DNA from: Azolla pinnata
Taxonomy: Eukaryota; Streptophyta; Polypodiopsida; Salviniales; Salviniaceae
Length of the DNA stretch: 31,797 nt
Reading direction: 5' to 3'
Assembly (NCBI GenBank): GCA_037176905.1
Contig: JBBBWG010003170.1
Span: 1-31,797, forward strand
Within the stretch, counting starts at the first letter, position 1, and every line of letters starts with the position of its first letter. The notes under the pieces are model-generated. The model was not told the DNA's origin, searched no databases, and was given only the letters and a program-made list of their open reading frames with translations. The translations under genes and the position numbers were made by a program. Of this stretch, positions 19,573 through 31,664 are shown piece by piece.

Positions 19573-19799
19573 GAGAAGAAGAAGAAGAAGAAGAAGAAGA
19601 AGAAGAGGAAGAGGAAGAGAAGAGAAGAGGGAGGAGGAGACGCAGAAGGAGAAGAAGAAGAGGGAGACGCAGAAGGAGAAGGAGAAGGAGAAGGAGAAGA
19701 AGAAGAGGGAGAAGAAGAGGGAGAAGGAGAAGGAGAAGAGAAGGAGAAGGAGAAGCAGAAGGAGAAGGAGAAGAGGGAGAGGGAGGAAGAGAAGGAACC
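19573..19799. repeat. GAA/GAG purine tract in the FIP37 promoter or 5' leader
   Basis: About 225 bases made almost wholly of GAAGAA, GAGGAA and GGAGAA units on the plus strand, ending 43 bases before the FIP37 ATG. It is therefore probably part of the leader or core promoter. The reading frames it creates (poly Glu/Lys/Arg, or Ser/Phe/Pro on the other strand) are not credible proteins. Confidence 0.93.
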
Positions 19800-19841
19800 C
19801 TGCCTGGAACAGAGACGGCTCAGTGAGGCACGACATCGCCC

Positions 19842-22800
19842 ATGTTCGAGGAAGATGTAAGCCATCCCCCTCTCTTTCTCCATGTCTGCGTGTTTCGTGT
19901 GTGGCTATGGCAGCCCCTGAGCGGCAGATTCGCTGATCCTGCATGCCCTGTGTGCTTTGGCGGTGGTGTTTTTCGCAGGACGAGTTCGACTTTGGTGGAG
20001 ATGAAGCCGAGGAGCCGAAGCTGGCCTCCTCCTCCTCCTCCCCAGCAGCCGTAGCCTCCTCCGCCTCTGCTGCTGCCGCCGCCGCCGCCACCGCTGCAGC
20101 TGCAGGTAATTGGTGTTATCTCTTTGGTCTACTCCCACGCCGGCTCGATTTTCCTGTTGGACTGTAATCCCTTTCTTTCTGCGTCCTTTTGTTCCTTTAC
20201 ATGCGGTTAAAGGCTCGAGTTTGTGCCGTTGAACCCAGGATGTATATAAGCGACTTTCTATCGCAGTAAGGTATTGGTGCATATGATTGCGAATCGCTAA
20301 AAAGCTTTTGGATGGTCAGATTCTTTTCATGTTGCAATTGTCTTCCGGATGTGTGTGCATCTCATGGCACAACTATGACCGAAACATCTAGAGATGATGG
20401 ATAGATGAGAAGGAAGAGTTGCTGTTCAAACTCCTTGTGGTGTGGCTAGTTGCCTTGTCACTAAATTTAGTTCTGCAATCTACACCTATCTCCCAGTGAA
20501 CTGGTAGCGTGTGCCTGAGAAAATGCACGTGGTTGGAGGGGAGTCGCTGGGCTCTAAATCGGGAGTGATGCGAGAAATTCAATGCTCCCAGGGAGATTGA
20601 AAGAGATCATTGGGATCTGCCACAACTCTTCATTGAAGCCACATCATGTGTTGTCTCATCTGCTTTTAGTGCATCCATAAAGGAAGAAGACTTGGCTAGT
20701 CTTTTACTTTTCCTGTGAGCTGGAATTAGTGAAAGATAACTTAATTTCTGTAAGATGTTGGATCTTCAAATAATATATGGGAGAAGCCGTGGCCATTCTT
20801 TTACCATAGTTGAGAAGAGGATGGACTTATATTCAAAAAGAGGAATCCAACTATGGTAGAACATACAGGCTACTGACAATCTATATATCTCTGACTGTGA
20901 TTCACAGGTTTCCTGCATTTTCTGGATTGCAGTTGCTTTTGTCAGGGGCTTTCGGCCAACTGATCTAGGAAAAAAAACATTTTAAGAAGAAATTTACATA
21001 ATGGCAAATATTCTGATGTTTCAGATTACAGCTTTGCTATAATGTTGGTTATATATAGTACATACAAGAAAGGGACGTAGGGACGATGGCAAGACACTTT
21101 CTTCATGCTTCAACAGCACTCTTGGAACAAGTGTTGATTCCAAATGCCATATAATTGCAGTACGTCAACGTTAGTCTGGTGAAAATGTTGGTCTTTTGGT
21201 CAAACTGAGACGGAATAATTTTGGAAGCACATGTTTATTAGTAAGCTGGAGCCCTATCTCTCGCTTATAGATTTCACTTTTCTTTGGGCTTCTCTCATTT
21301 CTTTGATTTTCTTGTCATCAGACTTCTTTAACCTCTAGGACTTTATCATTTTGAAACTTCTTTTGCTGCCGAGGCGCGTTTATTTCTCCTCTTCTTTTCC
21401 TCATCGTTAGAAGTTCTTTTCAATCTATTTCATTTTACGAACTCAGGGCAACCCAAGGCGGAAAGAAATCCACCATTGTGCTACGTGTGGTCCTATCTGC
21501 CCATAAAGCATAGGAGGATAAGCTTAGACATCCTTTCATTTGGTCATTATAGGCATTCCCAAGCACTTTTATTATTGGGATATGTACAACCCAAGGTGGA
21601 AAGAAACCCATCACTGTGCTACATGTGGTCCTATCTGCACATAAAGCATAGGAGGATAGGCTTGTACATCCTTGCATTTGGTCAATATAGGCATTCCCAA
21701 TTATTGGGATATGTGCAGAGTCTACCGTTACGTTGATTTCAGATTCGTACACCATACTTAGCAAAAAGCTGAATCCAAGTTGCAAGAAAATGTCTCTCAA
21801 TTTGCCTGCATCCAATTCTCTGCTCAAATGAGCCCAACCTCTCTCAAGTTCAAAAACTATTTTAGGCTGCACATTAGTAATGACAACACAAAACCAACAC
21901 TAGTGTTTGACAGATGCGAGCAACTTAAATTTAGATGTTCAAGATGCAGATGCATCAGATTGGTGCACATCTCAAGTTAGATGTGTTCAATTTTTCGCAC
22001 AATTTTAGTTTCTCATATTTTGTCCCCAAAAATGTTTTGGCCTTTCTTTTTGGGGTTAAAATGGTTACATAACGTGAAAAAGAACCAAAATATAGATGTT
22101 TTGATTGCCAAGAAAAACAGAATCAGAAAGCTAAATGATTTTCTTTAGCACCCTTCTTTGGTGCTGGCAGAGAGAGTGAAACAAAGTCCAAATATTAGAT
22201 CTTCTAAGTTCCGAATCCAAAGAAATTCAGAAAACATGGTGATTCTCACGAGAAAGGAGAATGATTTCAACAGAAAAACAAAAGAAAAAATAGAATCCAA
22301 GACGGATTTTGTCATACGATCCAGTTAAGATCCGAGTTTTGACATGAATAAAAAAAGATTTGGATTTGCGATTGGATGTGTCCTTTTGAACCGATATAAT
22401 TGGAGGTAGCACTTTTGTTCTCTTTAATGTCCTTTTTTGATAATTGGTTTATTTCTACTTTCTCCTCAGAACCTTTGAATTGGGCTAGATGAATCTGCAC
22501 AGCTAGTGTAAAATGGTTGAGGGTTCCAGGAAGAATTCCGAATCCCTTTTCACTCATTGATTTGCATATCTTTTTATTGATTTGTAATGTTCTTGGACGA
22601 TGATCACTTTTGTGATGTGTTTTGAAATGGGAATTCAAGCTGAGTGCAATGAGGAATTCTCTAGGTGTAACTAGTGCTACATTTAATAACCATTTTTTAA
22701 TTAATAGAAAACCTACTTTTTTGGAAAAAAGAAATGACTTTTGGTGGAAATAATTTGACCATCAAATTATTATGCAAAATAGGGAAGTTTACATGGTTTC

Positions 22801-25800
22801 TTGTATATGATTTAAGCTGCTAAACGAAGCTTTGGCGAGCTGGAAGATGATGATGAGGAGTTATTTCCTTCTAAAAAGGTTTGGGTCTGGGAGCATAAGT
22901 CGTTGAAGTTTTCCTGAAATGCCATGATCTGTTGAGAAAATCCTGCATCGTTTATTGGTTCAGATGTATGGAGCCACGCTTACAGGAGGAGTTGATCATG
23001 CTACAACCACCATCATAAATTTACGGGCAAGGTATTCTAGCTCATGTTGAAAATGAAAAAAATTTATTCAACACTTTTGGTTTGACTTTCCTCATTTTTG
23101 ACATCATATTCTAACTTTATAGCCTTGAAGAGCGAGACGAAAAGATTTCTTCTCTACAGGTAAGAGCGGTTGTTGCATATTAACTTATAAGAGTCCCATG
23201 TCAAAAATTGATGTCTTGAAATCGTTTCAAATTTATGTACTTTAAATGAGAGTATTCTGTTGAAGATGGAAAGGGTGCTAGCTTCATGTATAAATGATTT
23301 GTGAATTCTTTGCCATCTGTATTTTGAGGCTTATGATATAGTCCCACTGTTGATGATAGGTTAAATTATTCTTGCCTCTAAACCATTAGGATTCTAGATT
23401 TTAAAGATTGTGGGAGTGAAAAGTCAGCCCTATCATTGGAAGTCCAGAATTTGGCCCACATGAATTGACATCGGTCAGTTTCCATGATTCATAGGTTCAA
23501 GTTGAAAATACAAACTTGGAATTAGACCGATGGAGAAAAGCTTTTCAAAATGATTCAGTTCTCCCCGCTGGAACAACTCCGGGTAATGGAATCTTTATAT
23601 CTATGTCCTAGTGCTCTGTCATGTTTCAAGATCAAATTATAATTTTTTTTGCGTTTGTAAATGCAGATCCAGATGTGGTTTTAAAGGTTTTGCTAACATC
23701 TCAGGCTTCAGAAGGACAACTGAAGGATCAGGTGAGGATGTTGGTAGAAATTTTGTAGTTAGAAGATGATGGCAATTGACATAGATGTGCTGTGTTTTCC
23801 TATCGAGAGAAACCAGACTGCTCATTAAAAGCTAACCTTATCCTTATCTATGCACCAGGTCTCCCATGTGCATCCAGGAATTTTGCTACACGATTTACTG
23901 TTTGATCTTTGTCTATTATATAAGTATGTGATAAATACAGAAATGTGTGCAAACTTGTGCCTTATAAGGCTGTGTTAGGTTTGGTGCTCCATTGTGCCAC
24001 TTTGAATTTTGGCAACAAATCTATTTTAATAGACGTAACCCACCTTTTAACTTATGGAGGATCGTTGTAGGGTGTTCGTTTGTTGAAGTAGGATTGGTTT
24101 CTCTAATGTTCTAATAGGAGTTTATGTTTCAAGTTGTACATATGTGTTGTAGTTGAAATGGACTTTGGATTTTATCTTGTTGTATCCTCTTCTGAGTTAC
24201 AAACTTTATTCATTCCTTTCCGTTAATGAAACATCATTGGTAGTTACTCTTAGAAGGAAACAAGTTTTATGTCATGATGTCATTTGATAGCTTCACATAT
24301 GCAACATCTACTTCTCTGTATTTATATCTTCCATGCATATAATTGTACTATCAGTGAAACAAAGCTGTATATGTGGATTTTTTTCGAATGAAGTGTTGAT
24401 CTTCTATGTTATATGCTTTTCTGTTTACTGTGAATAATGAAATTCAGGGAAATAGCAGCCGTTATGACCAATTAATGTACATTTAAAACTTTTTGGATAT
24501 GCAATTCAGACTTAGTGAGTTCAAAAATCTTAAGGAGTTTTTATCTTGTTTATGAAAAATTTCTTCAGTGATGAAATATGAATTAAGTTACTATGTCTAT
24601 TATTGATTGACTGATCCCCTTTCCTGATTTTTCATATTCCAGATATTCAATGCAAAGAGGAGAGAAGGTGCAATGCTTGTGAAACTTGCAAACAAAGAAC
24701 AACAGATTGTCCAGCTGAAGGTGACATTCGTTACATATTTTTGTATGCCTTGGTGGGTCCTTTTGGGAGATCCTTATTATGATCTGCAATTCAAGGACAG
24801 CAGAAACCGAGTAGTGGGTCATGATTTTTTGTGTTTTGTTGTGGTAAATCTGCATCCAGGATATGAAAAGTTTCATCTAGATGTTTTCTCTATCCAAAAA
24901 ACAGCTTGCAGTTTTCATGCGTTAGTCATATATATGAGAGCAATTTCAGTAGAAAAATATATCAGTTTGAGAAGAAAATGGGAAAAGAAGCAATTAGATA
25001 GGATCATCTAGGCATCATCTACAAGTATGAAGGAAGGACATCAACTTGTCCCACATATATGGGAAGTACTATTTTCTGTACGTTTAGTGCTAGAGGACAT
25101 GTATGCTCACAAAGAGGCTGAGATGATCTTATGGATTCTTTACCTTACAAATTTACATATGGTCATGCCACATCTCATGCATCTCTTTTAAGATGTTTCT
25201 GAACTTATTCTCATGTCTCCTCAAATGGAAGTTAAACGAGGAGAGATAGAGATTCACTACTTTTTTTCCTCAATAAGATTCCTGCACCTGTTTTTTTACA
25301 TGGCTTCTTTTGACTACTTGCTACAAAACCAAGGTACTCCAGATTATTGCTGCATTGATTAAAGTTTTTACAGAGCTCGATTGCCATACATGAATTTATA
25401 CCATGAAGGCAATCTAATTTCATATGGCTCAATACCAAATAACATGAATCTGATCAATACGCTCTCTTCCTAACCTGTGATACAGTTGGTTTGGATGGTT
25501 TCATGATTTTCTTTTATGATATAAATGGAAGAATATGCTATCCTTATAACCAATTGATTATGGCATTAAAATAATCAATGGTATTTCGAAGGCAATGGTG
25601 GAGCACGTCATCCAATTGGAACTTATACAAGTGCTTCAAAAGTTGTCATATTAAAAAGATATTCTTGCTCAAAATTTTCACATAAATAGCTTCGAAGATC
25701 ACCAGTATATTTCATTCTTGTAGAGAAGTCATATAGAATCGCATTAGCAAGTTAAATGTATGTTGCATAAGATCTTTTGATTATGGCTTCACTGGCAAGG

Positions 25801-28800
25801 GTGATAAAGTGACACATGTAAAAAATTGCGTTGGTGAAGAAGGAACAAAAGCTACACTAATTGGTGGCAAATTGGCTAGAGAGTGGCCAAAGCTTTTAGC
25901 TGGCATACTTGATGGCGTTGTCCAGCTCTAGAACACAAATTCTGATCCTTCAATAAGCCTCCAGAATCACCTCAAAATTAGCAGCTGTGTAAGTAATGAT
26001 ATGTATTGCAGATCAGTAAGTCGTAATCATGGTGATTCCTCTATCTGTGGGCATTCGAACCGTTCATGACCTTAACATCTCATTTTGAAATGATTGGGGT
26101 AGTTTCAGCATACATTGGTAAGAAGGTGAATAAATTAGCTTACTGGTAGGTAGTCAATTTTGCCATGTTGCAGCATGTGCATTAATAACTAGGCATATTT
26201 CTCACTTCACTAGTCCATGATGGACTGGTTTTATTTTCGAAATAGGATTCTTGATATAATTTTTTCAATAGAACTTACTCTTGATAATCATGTTGCAGAC
26301 AATGGTGCATGATCTAAAGTTAATGATGAAACCTCCAGCTGTACAAGTATTTTTCTCTCCTTCAAGCTCTTTCTTCAGTAGCTTGAAAATCATTTACTTT
26401 AAATGAAAGCCTCATTTATTGTTTGTGCTGTTATATAATCCTGGTTTGAAGTTTATAAGCTCTTGCCATGGGTGATTTTTTTATTTACAAAAAGAATCGC
26501 CTGCACTAACATTCTTTCAAACATGATATCATTATAGGATGTTACTATATATAAAACGATAGCCAGTAATGTAGTTGTCAGAAAGTTGAGTTCATACATT
26601 GAATTAATCATGTGTATACTGATGTTTCATCCATGGAGAACATATTTTCGTAAGTGAACTTGTGCATAATCTCACAAACTTTGGTAACTCAGGCAAGACG
26701 GTTGCTGCTTGATCCAGCTATACATGCAGAGTTTACGCGCATGAAGGTAATTATATATTGAATCAAATATTTCTCTTTGATTTTGGTTCTGTTTGAACAG
26801 TTCTACATAAATCATCAATTATTTTCGCAAAGATGCTTTGGATCAGATTTCTGTTAGAGTTTAATTATTTCTTAAGAAAAGTACATGGTTTTATGTGGAA
26901 TAATATTAGAGTTGCGTTTACAAATAAAGAAGTGGCATCTGTAAAAATTGCAGAAGGAATTAGAAGCAGCTGAAAAGAAAATTAAAGAGCTGCAAGATGA
27001 TCTTGGAGCTGTTCAATTCACACCCCATAGTAAAAATGGAAAGATGTTGATGGCAAAATGTCGTACTTTGCAAGAAGAGAACGAGGAGATTGGTCGTGAA
27101 GCATCAGAGGGAAAGGTAAGTCAAATGATATTTCTGATGATTTCAACAAGGCTCGGTGGTATTGAAGTAATATGTGCAAGAGTTAGTCTTTTTTTTACTG
27201 CTAGTTGTAAGTTTCAGTAGTTCATGTCAGCATGTTGGATTGGGCTTCTTAGTAAAAGCAGGTCTTGTAGTGTTGAAGTCATTGTTTTCTATTTGGGTAC
27301 CTGAACTTGTTCTTCACCTGCACTCACGAAGTATTGTTTTGATTTGGGTACCTGAACTTGTTCCTTACCTGTTGAGTTTTCAAACTGAACTTGGTAGAAA
27401 AAGGGGTTTCTTTTAAAGTAGACAATACAAAGGCAATGCGAGACTTAGAGTGAAAACGAATTCTACTTACAATGGTTCCTAATCCCTATGTCCAGAAAAG
27501 GATGTGCGCATATATGTGTGTATTTTCATATATATACATGTGAAAATACACATATATACTAATACTGGAAATAATGGAGAGCATTAAATGTTGAGGAGTC
27601 AACCCAAAAGTGGCTTCATGAAGAGTTATTAATATCAAGAATTCCAAAATATTTTATGAAGGGGGTTGTACATAACAGATGCTTTGGACATAATCAATGG
27701 TGGATTTCCCACTTAAAATTATCTCTGCCAGATAATTCTCACTACCTCAAGATATTGTTTGTGAGGTGCTTCATAAAAGGAAACTTATAAGGTTGTGTCG
27801 TGTGGATCCCTTGCTATGTGGATCATGCTGTCTTTGTTCATTTCTTGAATGAATTAATAGCATGCATTTTGGTTCTTGCATGGAACATTGAGTTCTTCAC
27901 CAAACATATGGCACCTTTGGTATGAAAGTACAAGTTTTCTTTGGGAATCCAAGGTCAATACACAATTAAGCTAAGCTTTTGCATCTGAGATATGCAATGT
28001 CTACATTAGAATTCCGTTGCAACTATTAGATAGATCCACTTGCAGTGGTAGGAATAGTAGCTTTGCTTGTTTCTGAATCATCAAGCATGTCAGAATCACA
28101 GTAACCACGATATTGTCGAATCTCTTAAACCATAACAGACTTTTTTAGTGCCTTTAGGCATCCAAGGATAGTTTTGACCGCAACCTGATTCATAAGTCTA
28201 TTTACTGCTTGACGCTCATCCCAAGAATGTGACACTTCCTTTAAGATCTGTCTTTGAGAATGCAAAATTGAGTCATTTAATTAGTTCATAGATGGATCAT
28301 GCTTACAAAGCCAAAATCGAAGGTCTTCTATCATTTTTCCTTTTTATATGTAGATATCATTAGGAGCATAGCATCTACACATGGGCCAAATTAGGAGGAC
28401 TTCTATCTTTTTCCAATTTCTGTATGTAGACAGGAGTCTTTCAATTCGTTTTCCATGCACTTTTCACTCGACAACATCCTCCATTGACCATGTCTTTCAG
28501 CTCAAAATGCTACCAAAGGCACTTTCTCCTGTTGGAGGTCGGTCCTCGGAAGAGCCGAAGGTTGAGAAATTTTAAAGCCAGAAAGCTTCATTCGATCTAA
28601 TGCAGGATCCTGTGTTCTTACATTTCTAGAATCTTTGAGAACTTGTGTAGCTGCATCTGGTTTCCTGAAAACATTCGACAATGTGGTTTCATGTCTGGCC
28701 TTATAGGTTATTTTGGCTACTTAAAAGATGTTAATATGACTTTCTTTCTTTCTATCTATACCTTTGGAAAGAAGGCACTATATAGCTTCTCATCGTCGGT

Positions 28801-29643
28801 GACTTGGGAAAATTGAGAACTCGTTGATCACTCTTTCCCGTGTTTTCTTCATAGGTTCCCTAGGGGCTTTCACTATAACTGACCTCAAGCATAAATGTTT
28901 TCTTGTAGGGAACATAATAAATCGCAATGCATCAATATATTCATAATGAAAAAACCTGATCCGTTCAATTGAAGACATCTTCTGCCGATAGTCGTTATCA
29001 CACACAATCCTAACGGTATATGCATGTTGCAGATTCACGAGCTTGGAACAAAATTGGCAATGCAGAAGTCTCTGAATACCGAGTTGAAACGAGGATATCA
29101 AGGTACTTATGAAATAAGTTCCAGTAATGTGAGGTCTACTACTTATATCTGTGAATTTTCATCTCTACGGAGTTGATAGACATTTATGCTTGTTCTTTTA
29201 AGTTGAAGATAAAGTGGATTGTATAGCTAGGATGATAGTTATAGTACTTAATGTTGTGGGCTTTGTATTGCGGGCTCAAAGATAATGGCAACCACATGCA
29301 TTGGAATATTGTGTGACTGTGTGTGTGCTATTTTTTCTGTTGTACTCGACCTTTTTCTGCAGAGCTATATGAGTATGTTGAGGAAGTGACAGAAGAAGCA
29401 GAGCAATCACATGAATTGGTATAGCTTATTGTCGAAGCTGGTTTTCTCTGAGTTCTGTTTTTGATGCAGTCAGCATGAGTCTAAAGATATATTTTGTAGG
29501 TTAATATTCTCCAAAGACAGCTTCACCACAAAGAGCAGCTACTACAAGCACTTCAACTGAAGCTCGACAATGTCAAAGACAACAGATTCGCAGTCGTCGA
29601 AGATGAGAAAATGAAAATCGAAAGTGAGGGTCACGAAGAATGA
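19842..29643 (+). CDS. FIP37: FIP37/WTAP homologue, m6A methyltransferase complex subunit
   Basis: Nuclear coiled-coil adaptor of the mRNA N6-adenosine methyltransferase complex (partners MTA, MTB, VIRILIZER, HAKAI in plants). Coding exons: 19842-19856, 19979-20105, 22817-22878, 22964-23031, 23123-23159, 23495-23582, 23667-23731, 24643-24720, 26299-26346, 26693-26746, 26954-27115, 29033-29102, 29363-29418, 29500-29643. They join in one frame of 357 residues plus TGA; the Arabidopsis protein is about 330. The first coding exon is only 15 bases (MFEED), spliced to DEFDFGGDEAEE. Next come Ser and Ala runs, then KRSFGELEDDDEELF as in plant FIP37. The diagnostic core is ARRLLLDPAIHAEF, KKIKELQDDLGAVQF and KMLMAKCRTLQEENEEIG, all in long heptad helix. 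The C-terminal half (LAMQKSLNTELKRGY; YEYVEEVTEEAEQSHEL) stays coiled-coil and ends acidic. All introns are GT-AG. Total intron length is about 8.7 kb, swollen by transposon remnants. Confidence 0.96.
20106..22816 (+). other. FIP37 intron 2 (2.7 kb)
   Basis: The largest intron of the gene, between the Ala-rich exon and the KRSFGELE exon. It carries an 11-bp perfect inverted repeat (TACCATAGTTG at 20802-20812 against 20848-20858) and the duplicated integrase-like fragment at 21449-21714. The rest shows nothing I can identify. Confidence 0.8.
21449..21714 (-). mobile_element. Decayed Ty3/gypsy-type integrase fragment, tandemly duplicated
   Basis: Two direct copies, 21449-21586 and 21587-21714, about 85-90% alike, the second short by 10 bases. 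On the minus strand each reads ...DQM.GC.SLSSYALWADRTT..ST....F.PPWV (one copy has CADRTT). This resembles the end of a retroelement integrase core, where ALWADRTT..STG.SPF.LVYG is typical. Neighbouring minus-strand sequence stays open to 21872 but is not recognisable. No LTRs or reverse transcriptase seen, so this is a remnant inside FIP37 intron 2. Confidence 0.5.
24721..26298 (+). other. FIP37 intron 8 (1.6 kb) with an unidentified open segment
   Basis: AT-rich intron between IVQLK and TMVHDLK. A plus-strand frame without ATG, 25737-25931, reads protein-like (FDYGFTGKGDKVTHVKNCV, then LAREWPKLLAGILDGVVQL, stop), perhaps a further retroelement remnant; I do not recognise it. Nothing else seen. 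Confidence 0.5.
27281..27371. repeat. Short direct duplication in FIP37 intron 11
   Basis: Two copies of a 39-40 base sequence (27281-27320 and 27333-27371) sharing ATTTGGGTACCTGAACTTGT, separated by 12 bases. Confidence 0.9.
27511..27556. repeat. AT-rich hairpin
   Basis: TATATGTGTGTATTTTCA (27511-27528) pairs with TGAAAATACACATATA (27541-27556) across a 12-base loop, with a two-base bulge. It may be the end of a small inverted-repeat element or just a hairpin in the intron. Confidence 0.8.
27841..28200 (-). mobile_element. Decayed Ty1/copia retrotransposon fragment (RNase H region)
   Basis: On the minus strand, reading down from 28200: RLMNQVAVKTILGCLKALKK (copia ...H..AVKRILRYLKGT), stop, then YRGYCDSDMLDDSETSKA (copia L.GYCDSDWAGD.DTRKS), then after frame breaks KGAICLVKNSMFHARTK (copia DNQGAIALAKNP.FHARTKHI) at 27926-27841. 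Order, orientation and spacing fit the end of copia reverse transcriptase/RNase H, with stops and frameshifts throughout. It is antisense to FIP37, within the 1.9-kb intron 27116-29032. No LTRs found. Confidence 0.75.
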
Positions 29644-30300
29644 AAAAAAAAAAGGGGTAGTAAGTGACAAGTTTCTTTGGAAGGAGAGGCCCACTGCATG
29701 ATTAGCAGTAGAGTCTGCTGGTAAAGTCAGGAGTGCTCAATATGAACATATTGCAAGCTAGATATGCTTCACCATCCTTGTCCTGCCCAATCCAAGCCAG
29801 TGTTGTAATGAACTGAAACATTCTTTTGTTTTCAACATCGAGACCGAAGCTCTTGGCTTGCCCTGCAGTATACAGATTGTTTACTCTCAGGAAAAACTTG
29901 CAAGATGCTCCTGCTGGATTGTGTTCCTACTTGGGCAAATATGGCCATAGTAAATAGATATGTCTTGTGCAGGTGGTGAGGGGCTCATTAACGGCTGTGT
30001 AGAGCATAAGAAATCCGCAAACTCTTTTATGGTGACTTTTTCAGGCATTAACACCAGTGGTTATCATCATTTGGAAGTAGGGATTTGTGTCATCGTAATT
30101 TCTCAGCGGAAGAGGGATCTGCTAGCTGGTTTTACAATGGTGCACAATCCATGAACATGGTTGATATAGCAGAGTGAGGCAGGTTTTTGTAGCAGCAATG
30201 TAAAGTGTTTGTGACAGTGCAGTGAGATCAAAATGTGGAATTCTTTCTCTCATTTCGGTGAGATAGTCTTGAGTAGAAATTCTTCAATTTGTTTTGCAAT
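29644..30300 (+). promoter_or_regulatory. FIP37 3' UTR region
   Basis: The stop codon runs directly into eleven consecutive A bases (29643-29653). Downstream are T-rich and TTGTAATG-like elements (near 29803) that could act in 3' end formation, but there is no clear AATAAA, and the transcript end cannot be set. Confidence 0.4.
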
Positions 30301-31664
30301 GTATGAAAACCAGGGATCAGTGTAAATGCTGGTAAGGATCCATTAGAAGGAACAGTGATTGGCATGACAAGCTGCATTTCCTCCTGTTTATGCTCATCTC
30401 TAATGTCAGTGAATCATTCTTCTGTGATTTGTTTTTCACATCATGTTATAGTGGTCTTGATTAATGAGTCGACTGATTACATCCAATAAGATTGTAATTG
30501 CCACCTTTACTTGTATATTCATGTCCCAATTCGTTTTCCACAAACCGCAAATTAACTGCAAGATAGCCAAACAAAGGAATTCCTTGTCATATAAATCATC
30601 TCTATTCCCCGTCTCTTGAGCAATTTCTTAGAATGCCGAAAACCTCTTTATGGTAACTAAATATAGTTTTACTAAATTATCAATAACTATCAGGACCTCT
30701 TTATGGTTTGGTTTTGCTGGATAATCACATAAATGGCAGCTTGCTGTTTGGATGCGATCGATAAACACTGATGTTTCATGCCTACATTAAGACCACCTTT
30801 TCATCCATCACTTGAATTTAGGGTTTGTTTAGGGTTTAGAGCTTTAGATCACCCATGTGCGAGCTCTAAAGAATTCGGCAGAAACATTGGCCCCCAAATC
30901 GCTGCTACCCGAATGGTCTCGTGATTCATGCAATGGAACAAATCTTCCAAAAATTTGTTCCAAAAGTCAGGTTTAAGAAATCGAAATGCATTCAAAGATC
31001 GGTTAGGAAAAGCCTCAGCTTTTCTATGTGTTCCGTGGAAATCTTGTTCTAGTTGCAAACCCACAATAAACTACATGCTTGGTCTCGCCATATTCTTGCG
31101 AAAATGTTGCATGTTTCCTTGTTTCATCCCAAGGGGGCCCATCAATCATTCTTACATCGATTGGAACCATTCATTGTGAAGCACAACCTCTGATGAATCA
31201 TGTTGGAAATGTAAATCTCCGAATCGGATCTAGATATCTTTAGTAGAAAGGAACCCGTTACGATCTGATGCCCTAAAGTGACGATCAAAAGATCTTGAAA
31301 ATCGATTGCCTTCCATTAGGTTGATAAAAGTCAAAATTGTAGATAGGAGTATTGTTCATTGTATGTAAGATAGAATAATTACGTACAATCGTAGAGTTCA
31401 AAATATCTCTTGATGCAACTTTAATCGAAGCGCAATATCATTGCGACGCAATGGATATATGTGAGAATCTCAAGGCAATCATGAGGATGATTCCGCGGAA
31501 TGGCTAGTAGTTCCCGCTGACATCTTTGGTGATATAAAGAAAATACTCACCACCGATTGTCATCCTTTAAAGATGTTCCCACTTGCGAGAGATTATATCG
31601 AACCCAAGTTTGTTAGAAGCACCGCAAATTGTTCTAATCGGCTCATCACTATTTAATTTTTTTA
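30301..31664. other. Intergenic spacer downstream of FIP37
   Basis: No gene recognised on either strand. The only element of note is the telomere-like pair at 30817-30840. Confidence 0.55.
30817..30840. promoter_or_regulatory. Paired plant telomere-type motifs (telo-box like)
   Basis: TTTAGGG at 30817-30823 and again at 30828-30834, then TTTAGA. The reverse complement carries AAACCCTAAA, the core of the plant telo-box found in promoters and leaders of growth-related genes. It may belong to a promoter of a gene beyond the window, or be a tiny interstitial telomere remnant. Confidence 0.5.

Noticed and set aside
19474..20091. Long open frames through the second purine tract on both strands
   Set aside because: Low-complexity translation of GAA/GAG repeats; the real FIP37 exons overlap the 3' end.
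22312..22638. 108-codon minus-strand frame in FIP37 intron 2
   Set aside because: It contains protein-like stretches (GFGILPGTLNH, VQIHLAQFKG) but I can match it to no family, and it has no support as a gene.
28790..29101. 103-codon minus-strand frame overlapping FIP37 exon 12
   Set aside because: Its start overlaps a confirmed FIP37 exon on the other strand and the rest shows no known motif; I also could not align it to copia proteins.
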